From Chloracidobacterium sp. (GTDB lineage Bacteria; Acidobacteriota; Blastocatellia; Pyrinomonadales; Pyrinomonadaceae): a DNA stretch of 64,000 nucleotides. The notes beneath the pieces were generated by a model. That model searched no databases, was not told where the DNA came from, and was given only the letters and a program-made list of their open reading frames with translations. Shown piece after piece: positions 26,598 to 35,550 of the stretch (within the stretch, counting starts at the first letter, position 1; each line of letters begins with the position of its first letter). Location of the stretch: contig JADJJY010000003.1 in assembly GCA_016706275.1 (NCBI GenBank), positions 736,817-800,816 of the forward strand. Direction: 5' to 3'. A program made the position numbers and the translations under genes.

Positions 26598-27710
26598 TTA
26601 AGCCGCCGCGAGCTCCTGGTAGAGAGCTTTCAGCGAACGGATATGTGCATCGATACTAAATTTTTCCGAAGCCCATTTGTGACCGCTTTCTCCCAGCTCT
26701 TTCTGTTTTTGCGGATCGCCGAGCAGGCCGATCAGCTTTTCTGCCAGATCGTCTGCGTCCCCAGTTCTAAACAAAACAGCATGTTTTCCGCCGTCCGAAA
26801 TTTCTATGAGAGGTTCGATGTCTGACAAAACACAAGATTTGCTGAGCAGCATCGCTTCTTTGACCGCTATCGGCAGCCCTTCATGAAAAGATGAAAAAAC
26901 GAACACATCCAATGCCCGAATTATATCTATTGCGGGAAAGCGGTTTTCGAGAAAATGTACACGGTCGCTGATCCCTTCAGACTCGCAAACATCCATACAA
27001 GCCTTTATCTTGTTCTTATCTTCGTTTTGACCGCCCGCATAAACAAACAGGAAATGGGTATCCGGAATCTCGCGAAAAACTCTTGGCAGGGCCCTGCAAA
27101 CTGTCAAATGATCTTTTCGCGGGGCCGGATAAAAATTGGCAACCATGCCCATAAGAAAAGAATGTTCGTTCAGCCCAATTTCTTTGCGAATGTCGCGTTC
27201 AGGCCGGTCGAGCCGCGTTTCATCGACGCCGTTAAAGATAAATTTGAGATTGTGTTCAAGATTGAGGCCATCGTCCCGCCACAGTGAATTTTTTAATGCC
27301 TGGCTGATGATGATGTTTGCGTCCATTCGCGGGATAAGGAATTTTAACGATAGACGGTTTTTGGAGTCGGGTATATGGCCATGAAAGCTCATCACACGCT
27401 TGATATTCGTGCCGATGGTCGCAAGATACGTATGAAGCGTATCAACCGCCTGATAGCCGTGGACGACCTCAATCTCCCGCTCGATGAGGACTTTTCTAAG
27501 CCGTTTGACGACCATAAGATCAACCGGGAGCCTTCGTTTTATAGAGATAAACTCAACACCCGAAGACTTAAAATCGTCTTCGAGCGTCCCGCCCCCTGTC
27601 GCGACCAGCGTCATTTCCAAACCATGTCTCGGGGCATTTCTAAAGACATCCAATGCGAGGATCTCGGCACCACCGCGATTTAATGAATCAAGAACGTAAG
27701 CTATTTTCAT
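26598..27710 (-). CDS. Glycosyltransferase family 4
   Basis: A 370-residue GT-B-fold glycosyltransferase. The N-terminus has YVLDSLNRGGAEILALDVFR, the usual acceptor-side glycine loop. The C-terminal domain has GLNEHSFLMGMVANFYPAPR, then the donor-binding E-x7-E region FSSFHEGLPIAVKEAMLLSK. No membrane segment was seen. The donor and acceptor cannot be told from sequence; galE directly downstream hints at UDP-hexose use in surface glycan or glycolipid assembly. Confidence 0.88.
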   Translation of the reverse strand: MKIAYVLDSLNRGGAEILALDVFRNAPRHGLEMTLVATGGGTLEDDFKSSGVEFISIKRRLPVDLMVVKRLRKVLIEREIEVVHGYQAVDTLHTYLATIGTNIKRVMSFHGHIPDSKNRLSLKFLIPRMDANIIISQALKNSLWRDDGLNLEHNLKFIFNGVDETRLDRPERDIRKEIGLNEHSFLMGMVANFYPAPRKDHLTVCRALPRVFREIPDTHFLFVYAGGQNEDKNKIKACMDVCESEGISDRVHFLENRFPAIDIIRALDVFVFSSFHEGLPIAVKEAMLLSKSCVLSDIEPLIEISDGGKHAVLFRTGDADDLAEKLIGLLGDPQKQKELGESGHKWASEKFSIDAHIRSLKALYQELAAA

Positions 27711-27747
27711 CTTGTTTCGTCCATCTCTGTATCGTCGATGGAAAAGT

Positions 27748-29373
27748 TTACTTCTTTTTTGTGTAGGTCGGCAAAAACTGCGGTGTCACTCGACCCTTAG
27801 TCATTTGTTCGAATGCGTAGGCATATTTGATCAAAGACGGCTCGGACCAAGGCTGTCCAAAAAACGCCATTCCGGTCGCCTGAATAGATTCTGGGATCGG
27901 GGCACCTGTCGCGTTCGTTGACGCTGGTATGTCGCGGAGGCCCAGCGGAACAGTGATATACGGATAACCCGCAGTTGCGGCGATCGCCCACGTTGAGCCT
28001 CCGGTCGGGGCGACGAGAGCGTCGAGTTTGTCTTTTGCGATCACGGCATCGATGCCGTCTTCGCGAGCCACCCGCTTTACGGTTGCCAGAGCGTCGAGAT
28101 ATGCCTTTTCAGTTAGATCGCCTTTTGCCTGCGACTGGATAAACAACTCTTGGCCAAATATCTGCAATTCCCTGTCCTTGTTGTCGTCGTTAAATTTGAT
28201 CAGGTCGGCGAGCGTTTTATACTTTGAACCTCGGGTAGCCAAATACTTATTCAGATCGGCCTTAAATTCATAAAGCAAAACATCGAGCCGCTCAGTCTGA
28301 ACCTTGCTGTAATCGACCGCAAATGTGACATCAATGAGCGTCGCTCCGGCTGCGATCAGTTTGTCGATGAACGGTTTGTAATACTCCTTGGTCTGGTCCG
28401 CCGTTCGTCCTTGTATAAACTGCAAGACGAGGCCGAGGCGTGCTCCTTTGAGACCGCTTGGATCAAGAAATTGTGTGAAATCTTTCGCCGCCTTTTTATC
28501 TGCCTCGCTTGTGACCGAGTCGTGCTTATCCTTTCCGGCCATTGCTCCGAGCATGATCGCCGCATCGGTCACGGTCCGCGTCATCGGCCCCGCGGTATCC
28601 TGTGTATGAGAGATCGGGATGATACCGCTGCGTGATATAAGGCCGACGGTCGGCTTAATACCGACGAGGCCATTTGTGTTGGCGGGACAAATGATCGAGC
28701 CATTGGTCTCCGTTCCAACTGCCGCTGCCGCCAGATTTGCCGAGATCGAAACGCCGGAACCGGAGCTAGAACCGCAAGGATTTTGATCGAGAAAATACGG
28801 GCTGTTTGTTTGCCCGCCCCGTCCCGACCATCCGCTTGTTCCGCGATTGCCGCGCGGATTTCCTCTAAAATTTGCCCATTCGCTCAGATTAGTTTTACCG
28901 AGAATAACGGCACCGGCTTTGCGGAGTTTTTCGACCACAAACGCATCATGTTTCGGCGTCGGAGCGTCCAACAATGCCAGCGAGCCGGCGGTTGTGTGCA
29001 TCTTGTCCGCGGTGTCGATATTGTCTTTTATCAGAACGGGGATGCCGTGCAGCGGTCCGCGTATCTTACCTTTCTTACGCTCTTTATCAAGCCCATCGGC
29101 GATCGCGAGAGCGTCAGGGTTTATCTCAAGCACCGACAAAGTCTTAACGTCGATCACTTTGATCCGCTCAAGATACATCTCGGTCAGCCGCCGTGCGGTC
29201 AGCTCGCCCGACTTCATCTTTGCCTGTAGCTGAGGTATCGTGACCTCGACGAGCTCTGGGTACGGATCAGCGTCAACCGTCTTGCCCTTAACATTTCCAA
29301 ACAGGGCGAGCGTCGCAAGGCCCGCCGCACCTGTCTTTAAAAATTCGCGTCTGCTTTGATCTATTTTGCTCAT
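27748..29373 (-). CDS. Exported amidase with twin-arginine signal
   Basis: A 541-residue amidase-signature hydrolase. It starts with a Tat signal SRREFLKTGAAGLATLALFG, so it is exported folded. The amidase core has the catalytic Lys in GIPVLIKDNIDTA, the glycine/serine-rich loop PCGSSSGSGVSISANLA with the cis-Ser, and the nucleophile Ser in GTETNGSIICPA. All three catalytic residues are present. Related secreted enzymes include peptide amidases and GatA-like proteins without a GatB/C partner; the substrate is unknown. It sits between the two genes of the ABC transporter. Confidence 0.9.
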   Translation of the reverse strand: MSKIDQSRREFLKTGAAGLATLALFGNVKGKTVDADPYPELVEVTIPQLQAKMKSGELTARRLTEMYLERIKVIDVKTLSVLEINPDALAIADGLDKERKKGKIRGPLHGIPVLIKDNIDTADKMHTTAGSLALLDAPTPKHDAFVVEKLRKAGAVILGKTNLSEWANFRGNPRGNRGTSGWSGRGGQTNSPYFLDQNPCGSSSGSGVSISANLAAAAVGTETNGSIICPANTNGLVGIKPTVGLISRSGIIPISHTQDTAGPMTRTVTDAAIMLGAMAGKDKHDSVTSEADKKAAKDFTQFLDPSGLKGARLGLVLQFIQGRTADQTKEYYKPFIDKLIAAGATLIDVTFAVDYSKVQTERLDVLLYEFKADLNKYLATRGSKYKTLADLIKFNDDNKDRELQIFGQELFIQSQAKGDLTEKAYLDALATVKRVAREDGIDAVIAKDKLDALVAPTGGSTWAIAATAGYPYITVPLGLRDIPASTNATGAPIPESIQATGMAFFGQPWSEPSLIKYAYAFEQMTKGRVTPQFLPTYTKKK

Positions 29374-29398
29374 AATTTTTTCCAGATAATATGTCCAA

Positions 29399-30142
29399 TC
29401 ATATAGGCATCAAAACCGTGTCGAGATACGCTCGTACGAGCGGCATATCGGATCGTTTGAAACCCTCGGCATCCTCAAGCAGCACAATTTTTCCCTTTTC
29501 CATTAACGCGATCCGCGTTCCCAGCAGCATGGCTTCGTGCAGGTCGTGGGTGACAAACACTGCGGTTTTGCCGAGTTCGCGGACGAGCTTTGCGAATTCT
29601 TTTTGCAAATTGGTCCTCGTGATCGCATCGAGTGCCCCAAATGGCTCGTCGAGCAACAGTAGAACGGGATCAGACGCGAGAGCCCTCGCAACTCCGACAC
29701 GCTGTCGCTGCCCGCCGGAAAGCTCGTGCGGATAGCGGCCCTCGAATTTTGCAGGATCGAGCCCGACAAGATCGAGCATCTCACTTACCCTTTTTGATAT
29801 GACCGCTGCGTCAGCATCACGCAGACTTAATGTAAGCCCCACATTCTGCCCGACCGTCATGTGCGGGAACAAGCCGCCGTCTTGCAACACATAACCAATG
29901 CTCCGACGCAGTGCAATGGCGTCCCACTGCGTGGTCTGTTTACCCTCAACGATCACATCGCCCGAGGTCGGTTCGATCAGGCGGTTAATGAGCTTGAGCG
30001 TGGTCGTTTTTCCGCAGCCGGATTCGCCAAGCAAGATCAATATCTCGCCGCGTGACACCTGAAAGTCAATCCCATCTAGGATCGGAACACCGGCTATCGA
30101 ATAGCCAACATTGCGAAACTCGACGATCGGGGATTCAGGCAT
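29399..30142 (-). CDS. Osmoprotectant-type ABC transporter ATPase
   Basis: A 247-residue ABC ATPase of the OpuBA/ProV type. It has Walker A LLGESGCGKTTTLKLINRL, Q-loop YVLQDGGLFPHMTVGQN, signature ELSGGQRQRVGVARAL, Walker B VLLLLDEPFGALDAITR and H-loop VFVTHDLHEAML. No CBS domains follow, so it lacks the ionic-strength sensor of OpuA/ProV. It is the natural partner of the permease/binding-protein fusion at 24040-25590. Confidence 0.9.
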   Translation of the reverse strand: MPESPIVEFRNVGYSIAGVPILDGIDFQVSRGEILILLGESGCGKTTTLKLINRLIEPTSGDVIVEGKQTTQWDAIALRRSIGYVLQDGGLFPHMTVGQNVGLTLSLRDADAAVISKRVSEMLDLVGLDPAKFEGRYPHELSGGQRQRVGVARALASDPVLLLLDEPFGALDAITRTNLQKEFAKLVRELGKTAVFVTHDLHEAMLLGTRIALMEKGKIVLLEDAEGFKRSDMPLVRAYLDTVLMPI

Positions 30143-30161
30143 ATTTAATATCTAAATCTAA

Positions 30162-30199
30162 GTGGTCCACCTTGGTCCACCTGGTCCGGACCGGACCAA
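30162..30199. repeat. TGGTCCACC tandem repeat
   Basis: GTGGTCCACCTTGGTCCACC then TGGTCCGGACCGGACC: two to three tandem TGGTCCACC units ending in a GGTCCGGACC palindrome. It starts five bases after the corrected guaA stop codon. Confidence 0.65.
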
Positions 30200-30203
30200 A
30201 CAT

Positions 30204-31747
30204 TTATTCCCACTCAATGGTGCTCGGCGGTTTTGACGAGATGTCATACACGACACGGTTGACGCCTCGAACCTCACTTGTGATGCGGGACGAAACCGCC
30301 GCCAAAAATCGTGCGGCAAACGCGCCCAGTCGGCAGTCATGCCATCTGTCGAGGTCACAGCTCGCAGGGCAACGGTCTTTTCGTAAGTTCGAAAATCACC
30401 CATCACGCCCACCGACTGTATCGGCAGCAGCACCGCAAAGGCCTGCCAAACGTCGCCGTAGATGCCAAAGTTTTTTAGTTCTTCGATAAAGATGCGGTCA
30501 GCCTTTTGAAGTAGTTCAACTTTTTCGGGAGTGATATCGCCAAGAATACGCACGCCGAGGCCGGGGCCGGGGAACGGATGCCGTTGCAGAATTTCGTCGG
30601 GAATGCAGAGATCTTTCCCGATCAAACGGACTTCGTCTTTGAATAACTCTCGCAAAGGCTCGATGAGTTTCAGATCCATCTTCTCCGGCAAACCGCCGAC
30701 GTTGTGGTGCGATTTGATAGTTACGGACGAACCACGAATCGAAACCGACTCGATCACATCGGGATAAAGCGTGCCCTGGACGAGCCATTTCACATCACCG
30801 ATCTTTTTTGCCTCGGCGTCAAAGATATCGATAAATTTCGCACCGATCGCCTTACGTTTTAGCTCAGGATCCATAACACCGTCGAGCACCGCGTAGAAAT
30901 CTTCGCTCGCATCGACACCGATCACATTTAGGTGCAAATGCTCTTTGTAAAGTTTGAGAGTGTCTTCAAATTCGTCTGCCCGGAGTAGGCCGTTGTTGAC
31001 GAAGATACACATCTGCCGTGTGCCTATCGCTTCGTGCACCAGCACCGCCGCGACGGTCGAATCGACACCGCCCGACAGCCCGCAGACAACGTTGCCAGTC
31101 GGGCCGACGATCTCGCGGATCTTATCAACCTCTTCTTTGATAAATTGCGCAGGCGTCCAGTCGCCTTTGCATTTACAAATATCAAATAAAAAATTTCGGA
31201 TTATCTCTTTCCCAAGCGGCGTGTGAGACACCTCAGGGTGAAATTGGACGCAGTAAATGCCGCGTGCCGCGTTCTCGATAGCGGTCGGTATATCTTCGCT
31301 GGTCGCGACCGGATTGAAGCCGTCGGGTAGCCGCGTCATGTGGTCGCCGTGGCTCATCCAGACGTCGAGTTCGAACGGCAGCTCGTTAAACAGAGCCGTC
31401 GCCCCGCTAAGAACTTTGACCTTTGCGTGGCCGTATTCGCGACGGGCGGCCGGTTCGATAGCACCACCGAGGTCAAGAGCGACGAGCTGCATTCCGTAGC
31501 AAATACCGAGGATCGGAACATTTACTTTGTCGTAAAAACCGGACTCGACACGCGGAGCGTCCTCGTCAGTCACGCTCGACGGCCCGCCGGACAATATCAC
31601 GCCCATCGGCCGTTTCGCCGCGATCGCCTCCGCCGACAAGTGAAACGGATGAATCTCACAATAGACGCCCTGCTCACGCACACGACGAGCGATAAGCTGC
31701 GTATACTGCGAGCCAAAATCGAGGATAATTATAGTTTCGTGGTGCAA
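30204..31747 (-). CDS. guaA: GMP synthase, with a frameshift near the C-terminus
   Basis: Glutamine-hydrolysing GMP synthase (XMP to GMP). The start is TTG 31747, behind GGGAG, giving the family-typical HHETIIILDFGSQYTQLIAR. The glutaminase domain has GICYGMQ (catalytic Cys) and YCVQFHPEVSHTPLG (His, Glu). The ATP pyrophosphatase has CGLSGGVDSTVAA, and RHPFPGPGLGVRILG lies in the dimerisation domain. After MTADWARLPHDF the frame shifts at a run of five A (30304-30308). Restoring one base gives the normal ending SKPPSTIEWE and a stop at 30204, 514 residues in all. As written, the frame instead runs to 30158 with a foreign tail. It is a sequencing error or a damaged gene; guaA is normally essential, favouring error. 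Confidence 0.9.
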
Positions 31748-31917
31748 GTTATGGCTCCCTAGGTAGCTCAGAATACCATTATACGTCCCTTGTCCGCGAT
31801 TGTCAGAGCCCAAGGACCGGTTGGTCAATAACGAAAAACGTTAACGAAATTTCGCCCTTTTGTGAAACCTCGATTAAACTTTGAGCGAATGCCTATCTGG
31901 TCAGCCATACACTGTAA

Positions 31918-33048
31918 GTGGAATACGACTTTCTAAATTTTCGGAGCATCCTGGTTTTCATCTGTATTTTGCAAGGTGGAGTCTTTGCCGCGCTGTTAAT
32001 AGCTCGTGGTTTACGGCAGCGATCTAAAGCAGACATCTGGTTGGCAGTATTGATCCTCGTTCTCTGCTCAAGCCTCATTACCCCATTTATTGGTTTTGCC
32101 AATGTCTATGACAAAAATCAGTGGCTGACCTACTTTCCGTTCTCGATCGCATACAGTTATGGTGTTTTGGTATGGTATTACACAATTAACCTGACTGATT
32201 CCCGGCACCGGTTCACGCGACGTGATCTTGCATTGTTTATTCCAACTGCAGTTTATCTGGCGTATCGATTCTTTCTTTTTAGCCACAGTTTGGAGTGGAA
32301 AGATTGGTTTGGAAAGAACTACGGCGACATTTTCGAGGCCGTGATATTCGTTACGGAGGCGCTCTGGGGTCTCGCGTTGCTGATTCTTTCGATCAGGCAT
32401 TATCGAAAATACCGCGTGTGGCTGAATGAGAATTTTTCGGATACCGAAAAAATTAAGTTCGACTGGCTCCGCAACTTTCTTTACGTTTTCATGTCGGTTC
32501 TCCTGCTCGGCGCATTTTTTGATTTTACAAATAGCTTCTTGTTTCGGCTGTCGTATATTCAGTACTTTTACTTTGAGATCGTATTGGCTCTGGCAACGTA
32601 CTATCTTGCGGTAGCCGGATATCTGCGGTCGAAAACCATAGAACTAACTTTCTCGGACAAACCAGATGAAACAGCTCAATCTCGACGGTCGCTACTGTCG
32701 GACAAGGAGCTTGAAAGGCTGAAAGAGAAACTTAAAATTGTGATGAGCCAAGAACGCCCTTACCTCGAACCGGCGATCACACTGACCGACCTTACCCGGG
32801 CTGTTGGCGTTAACACGACTATTTTGTCTTACGCGATCAATAAGGGATTTGATAAGAACTTTAACGATTTTATCAACGAATATCGTATTAACGAGGTCAA
32901 ATCGAAACTCCGGGATACTGACGACGACACGCTGCTCGGCATCGCGTTCGACTGCGGCTTTAACTCAAAAGCCACTTTCAACCGAGCATTCAAAAAATTC
33001 ATGGGCGTCTCGCCGAAAGAATATCAAGAGAAATTCGCCGAAGATTAG
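31918..33048 (+). CDS. Membrane-bound AraC-family regulator
   Basis: A 376-residue protein starting at GTG 31918. Residues about 1-240 hold seven or so hydrophobic spans (ILVFICILQGGVFAALLIA, IWLAVLILVLCSSLITPFI, FLYVFMSVLLLGAFFDF). Residues about 265-376 form an AraC/XylS DNA-binding domain with two helix-turn-helices (LTDLTRAVGVNTTILSYAIN, LLGIAFDCGFNSKATFNRAF) and the terminal KFMGVSPKEYQEKF. Such proteins are taken to sense a membrane signal and act directly on DNA. It is divergent from guaA and followed in the same direction by an S41 peptidase, its likely target. Confidence 0.85.
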   Translation: MEYDFLNFRSILVFICILQGGVFAALLIARGLRQRSKADIWLAVLILVLCSSLITPFIGFANVYDKNQWLTYFPFSIAYSYGVLVWYYTINLTDSRHRFTRRDLALFIPTAVYLAYRFFLFSHSLEWKDWFGKNYGDIFEAVIFVTEALWGLALLILSIRHYRKYRVWLNENFSDTEKIKFDWLRNFLYVFMSVLLLGAFFDFTNSFLFRLSYIQYFYFEIVLALATYYLAVAGYLRSKTIELTFSDKPDETAQSRRSLLSDKELERLKEKLKIVMSQERPYLEPAITLTDLTRAVGVNTTILSYAINKGFDKNFNDFINEYRINEVKSKLRDTDDDTLLGIAFDCGFNSKATFNRAFKKFMGVSPKEYQEKFAED

Positions 33049-33174
33049 TCTCAATTCACGAAATCAGACTCAAATCACAACAATTTCGTCTCAGATCGTA
33101 ATTTGAGGCGATTCTTGCTTTTCCAACGGGTAATCTCAAACCATGTTAGACAAGACTTTTATCGAGAGGAACAA

Positions 33175-35130
33175 ATGAAGAAACTAATACTAGCAATGAT
33201 GATATTGGTAGCATCGTTATCGATCAGCACAGCCGCACAGGCACAAACTTACTTTCAAACGGTCGCCGGCAAATGGACGGGCACGCTTGAGTACAAAGAC
33301 TATACTTCGAACAAGCTCGTAACGATGAAGGTGATCATAACGATCGAGCCTGCGGGCAACGGAAACTCAGCCACCGTAAAAACTATCTATGACGATTTCG
33401 GAAAGATCTATCGGGCTTCGGAAACCGACAAGATCGACCTTACCGCAAAAAGATTCGTCGAAGACAAGACGGAGTTCACCATCGATTCGATCGAAGACGG
33501 AAAGATCGTGCTGATCGGCAAGACGCAAGACGGCAATACTGTCGAACCGACCCGGAAAACGATCACATACTCAAACGACAGCCTGACAATACTGAAAGAA
33601 ACTCGTGATCCATGGTCGTTTCGCCACGTTTACACTCTAAAGCGGCTAGCCGAGAACGCGGTACCCGTTGTTACGCTTTCGCCGGAACAGCTTAAGGCGG
33701 ACACTGCGGTTTTGCAGAAAAGCCTTACGACCCTCCATCCCGGCATTTACCGCTACAATACCCTCGAAAACATCGAACGGGAATTTGCGGTACTCGAAAC
33801 TAAACTCGGATCACCGATGACCGAGGGCGATTACTTTGTGCTGGTCGCGCAGCTCCTAAACAAGTTAAATTGCGGCCATACCTACCTCAATCCTTATAAT
33901 CAGGACAAAACGCTCAAGGCCCGTCTTTTCGGGGGCCGCACTTACCTGCCGTTTTACTTTCAGATCGTCGACGGCCGGATGGTCATTACAGCAAATGCCT
34001 CCGCAAAGGATGTCTCGATTGGAAGTGAGATCACTAAGATCAACGGCGTTGCGGCCAAGGATATCATCGCGAAACTGCTGGCCGTGACCAGGGGCGACGG
34101 TACGAGCACGCTCGAACACCGCATCGATTCGATCGGCCTTTCCCGCAGCGAGGCCGAAAAATTTGCCCTGTTTGACTGGTATTTTCAGTTGATGTTTCCG
34201 ATCAAAGATGAGGTCTTCGACATCGAGGCGGTTGGGTTTACTTCCAAGAAAACAGCCACGTTCAGCGTCCTTGCAATGACCCAGGCCGAACGAACGGAGG
34301 AAATGGCCAAACGATACGGCCCGACCCCGACGTACGACGATGGCTGGAAGTTTGAGATCCAGGATGAGTCCACCGCTTACCTGAAGATAGAAAACTTCAT
34401 CACCTGGCGACTCAAGACGATCAAGTTCAAGGAGTTTCTAGCAAATGCGTTTGCAGAGCTACGGGCAAAAAATATCAAAAACCTTATCATTGATGTTCGC
34501 GGAAACGGCGGTGGCGATATGGATCCGGGATTTGAGATATCGCGTTATTTAGCAAAGGAAAACCTGCCGCCATACGCTCAAAGCCGCCGTCTAGTTCGCA
34601 ATGTAACTGGGCAGCCGGATGTAGCCAAATACATCAGCACCTACGACGACGCGATCATGAATGGCGTCAAGTCGGGAGTGCCTGCGAGCCTATTCCGAAA
34701 ATTTGACGACAATTACTTCCAAATTCTTGGCCGCGAAGACTATCCAGCCGTCGTGCCCTACGAAAACAGGTTTACGGGCCGGGCATTTATAATCGCCGAT
34801 TCAAGCAACGCGTCAGCGACTTTTCAGTTTCTCGATTACGTTCAGCAAAATCGCCTTGCAACGATCTTCGGCCAGGCCACGGGCGGCAACAAGCAAGGAA
34901 TAAACGGCGGAAACTACCTTTTCTTGTCCCTGCCAAATTCAAAGATCGAGATAGATGTCCCGCTCTATTTTCAGGCACCAATGAACCAAGCAAAGGACGA
35001 AAGTATCATCCCCGACATAGCCATCAAGCGAAGTTGGGACGACATCGGCAACAAATTTGACAGGGAGATGAGTGTCATCAAGGCGTTGATCCAAAGAGAT
35101 CGATCGTCAGAAAGCGCAAGTAGGCAGTGA
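33175..35130 (+). CDS. Secreted S41-family peptidase
   Basis: The start at ATG 33175 follows GAGAGGAAC; the signal peptide is LILAMMILVASLSISTAAQA, with cleavage near QAQ. The 651 residues have an N-terminal beta domain (about 25-165, GKWTGTLEYKDYTSNKL), a helical region (LQKSLTTLHPGIYRYNTLEN) and a C-terminal S41/tail-specific protease-like core (NLIIDVRGNGGGDMD, GRAFIIADSSNASATFQFLD, IFGQATGGNKQGINGG). The serine of NASAT sits where the nucleophile is expected. It is exported, probably periplasmic. It lies 126 bases behind the membrane AraC regulator. Confidence 0.85.
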   Translation: MKKLILAMMILVASLSISTAAQAQTYFQTVAGKWTGTLEYKDYTSNKLVTMKVIITIEPAGNGNSATVKTIYDDFGKIYRASETDKIDLTAKRFVEDKTEFTIDSIEDGKIVLIGKTQDGNTVEPTRKTITYSNDSLTILKETRDPWSFRHVYTLKRLAENAVPVVTLSPEQLKADTAVLQKSLTTLHPGIYRYNTLENIEREFAVLETKLGSPMTEGDYFVLVAQLLNKLNCGHTYLNPYNQDKTLKARLFGGRTYLPFYFQIVDGRMVITANASAKDVSIGSEITKINGVAAKDIIAKLLAVTRGDGTSTLEHRIDSIGLSRSEAEKFALFDWYFQLMFPIKDEVFDIEAVGFTSKKTATFSVLAMTQAERTEEMAKRYGPTPTYDDGWKFEIQDESTAYLKIENFITWRLKTIKFKEFLANAFAELRAKNIKNLIIDVRGNGGGDMDPGFEISRYLAKENLPPYAQSRRLVRNVTGQPDVAKYISTYDDAIMNGVKSGVPASLFRKFDDNYFQILGREDYPAVVPYENRFTGRAFIIADSSNASATFQFLDYVQQNRLATIFGQATGGNKQGINGGNYLFLSLPNSKIEIDVPLYFQAPMNQAKDESIIPDIAIKRSWDDIGNKFDREMSVIKALIQRDRSSESASRQ

Positions 35131-35131
35131 T

Positions 35132-35548
35132 CTATCCGGTGACCTTCTTTACCGAATTGGCGATCAACTGCTCAAGGACTGCTGAATCAACATCGGTGAG
35201 CTTCTTGATATGCAAGCAACCGCCCGAGGCCTTGTGTTTGCCGAGCTTTGCGAGCAGGTCGGCCTGATTCGGGGCACCGTTTAGCACATAGAGCGTGAGG
35301 CTTGCCTTTCGGGGCGAAAATCCGGTGATGAGCCAGTCGAGTTCGCCGCCGTCGCTGCGATACAACTTGCGATTACCAAACCCGACGATCGTTGCTCCCC
35401 ACATCTTTGGAGGCTCACCGGTCACTTTCTTAAATATTTCGAGCACGCTTAGGGCGTCCGTACGCCGTTGTTCGTCTTCGACCGTCGCGAGAAAATCCTC
35501 GACGTTTCCGTCATTTTCCGACGTCTTGATCTCAACCTTTTTCGCCAT
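35132..35548 (-). CDS. DUF1801-family protein
   Basis: A 138-residue soluble protein. FKKVTGEPPKMWGATIVGFG, then LDWLITGFSPRKASLTLYVL and LLAKLGKHKASGGCLHIKKL, are the hallmarks of the DUF1801 (YdhG-like) fold, related to frataxin/IscX-like small domains. The biochemical role is unknown. It starts 2 bases after the TM0106-like nuclease gene ends, so the two are co-transcribed. Confidence 0.85.
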   Translation of the reverse strand: MAKKVEIKTSENDGNVEDFLATVEDEQRRTDALSVLEIFKKVTGEPPKMWGATIVGFGNRKLYRSDGGELDWLITGFSPRKASLTLYVLNGAPNQADLLAKLGKHKASGGCLHIKKLTDVDSAVLEQLIANSVKKVTG

Positions 35549-35550
35549 TG

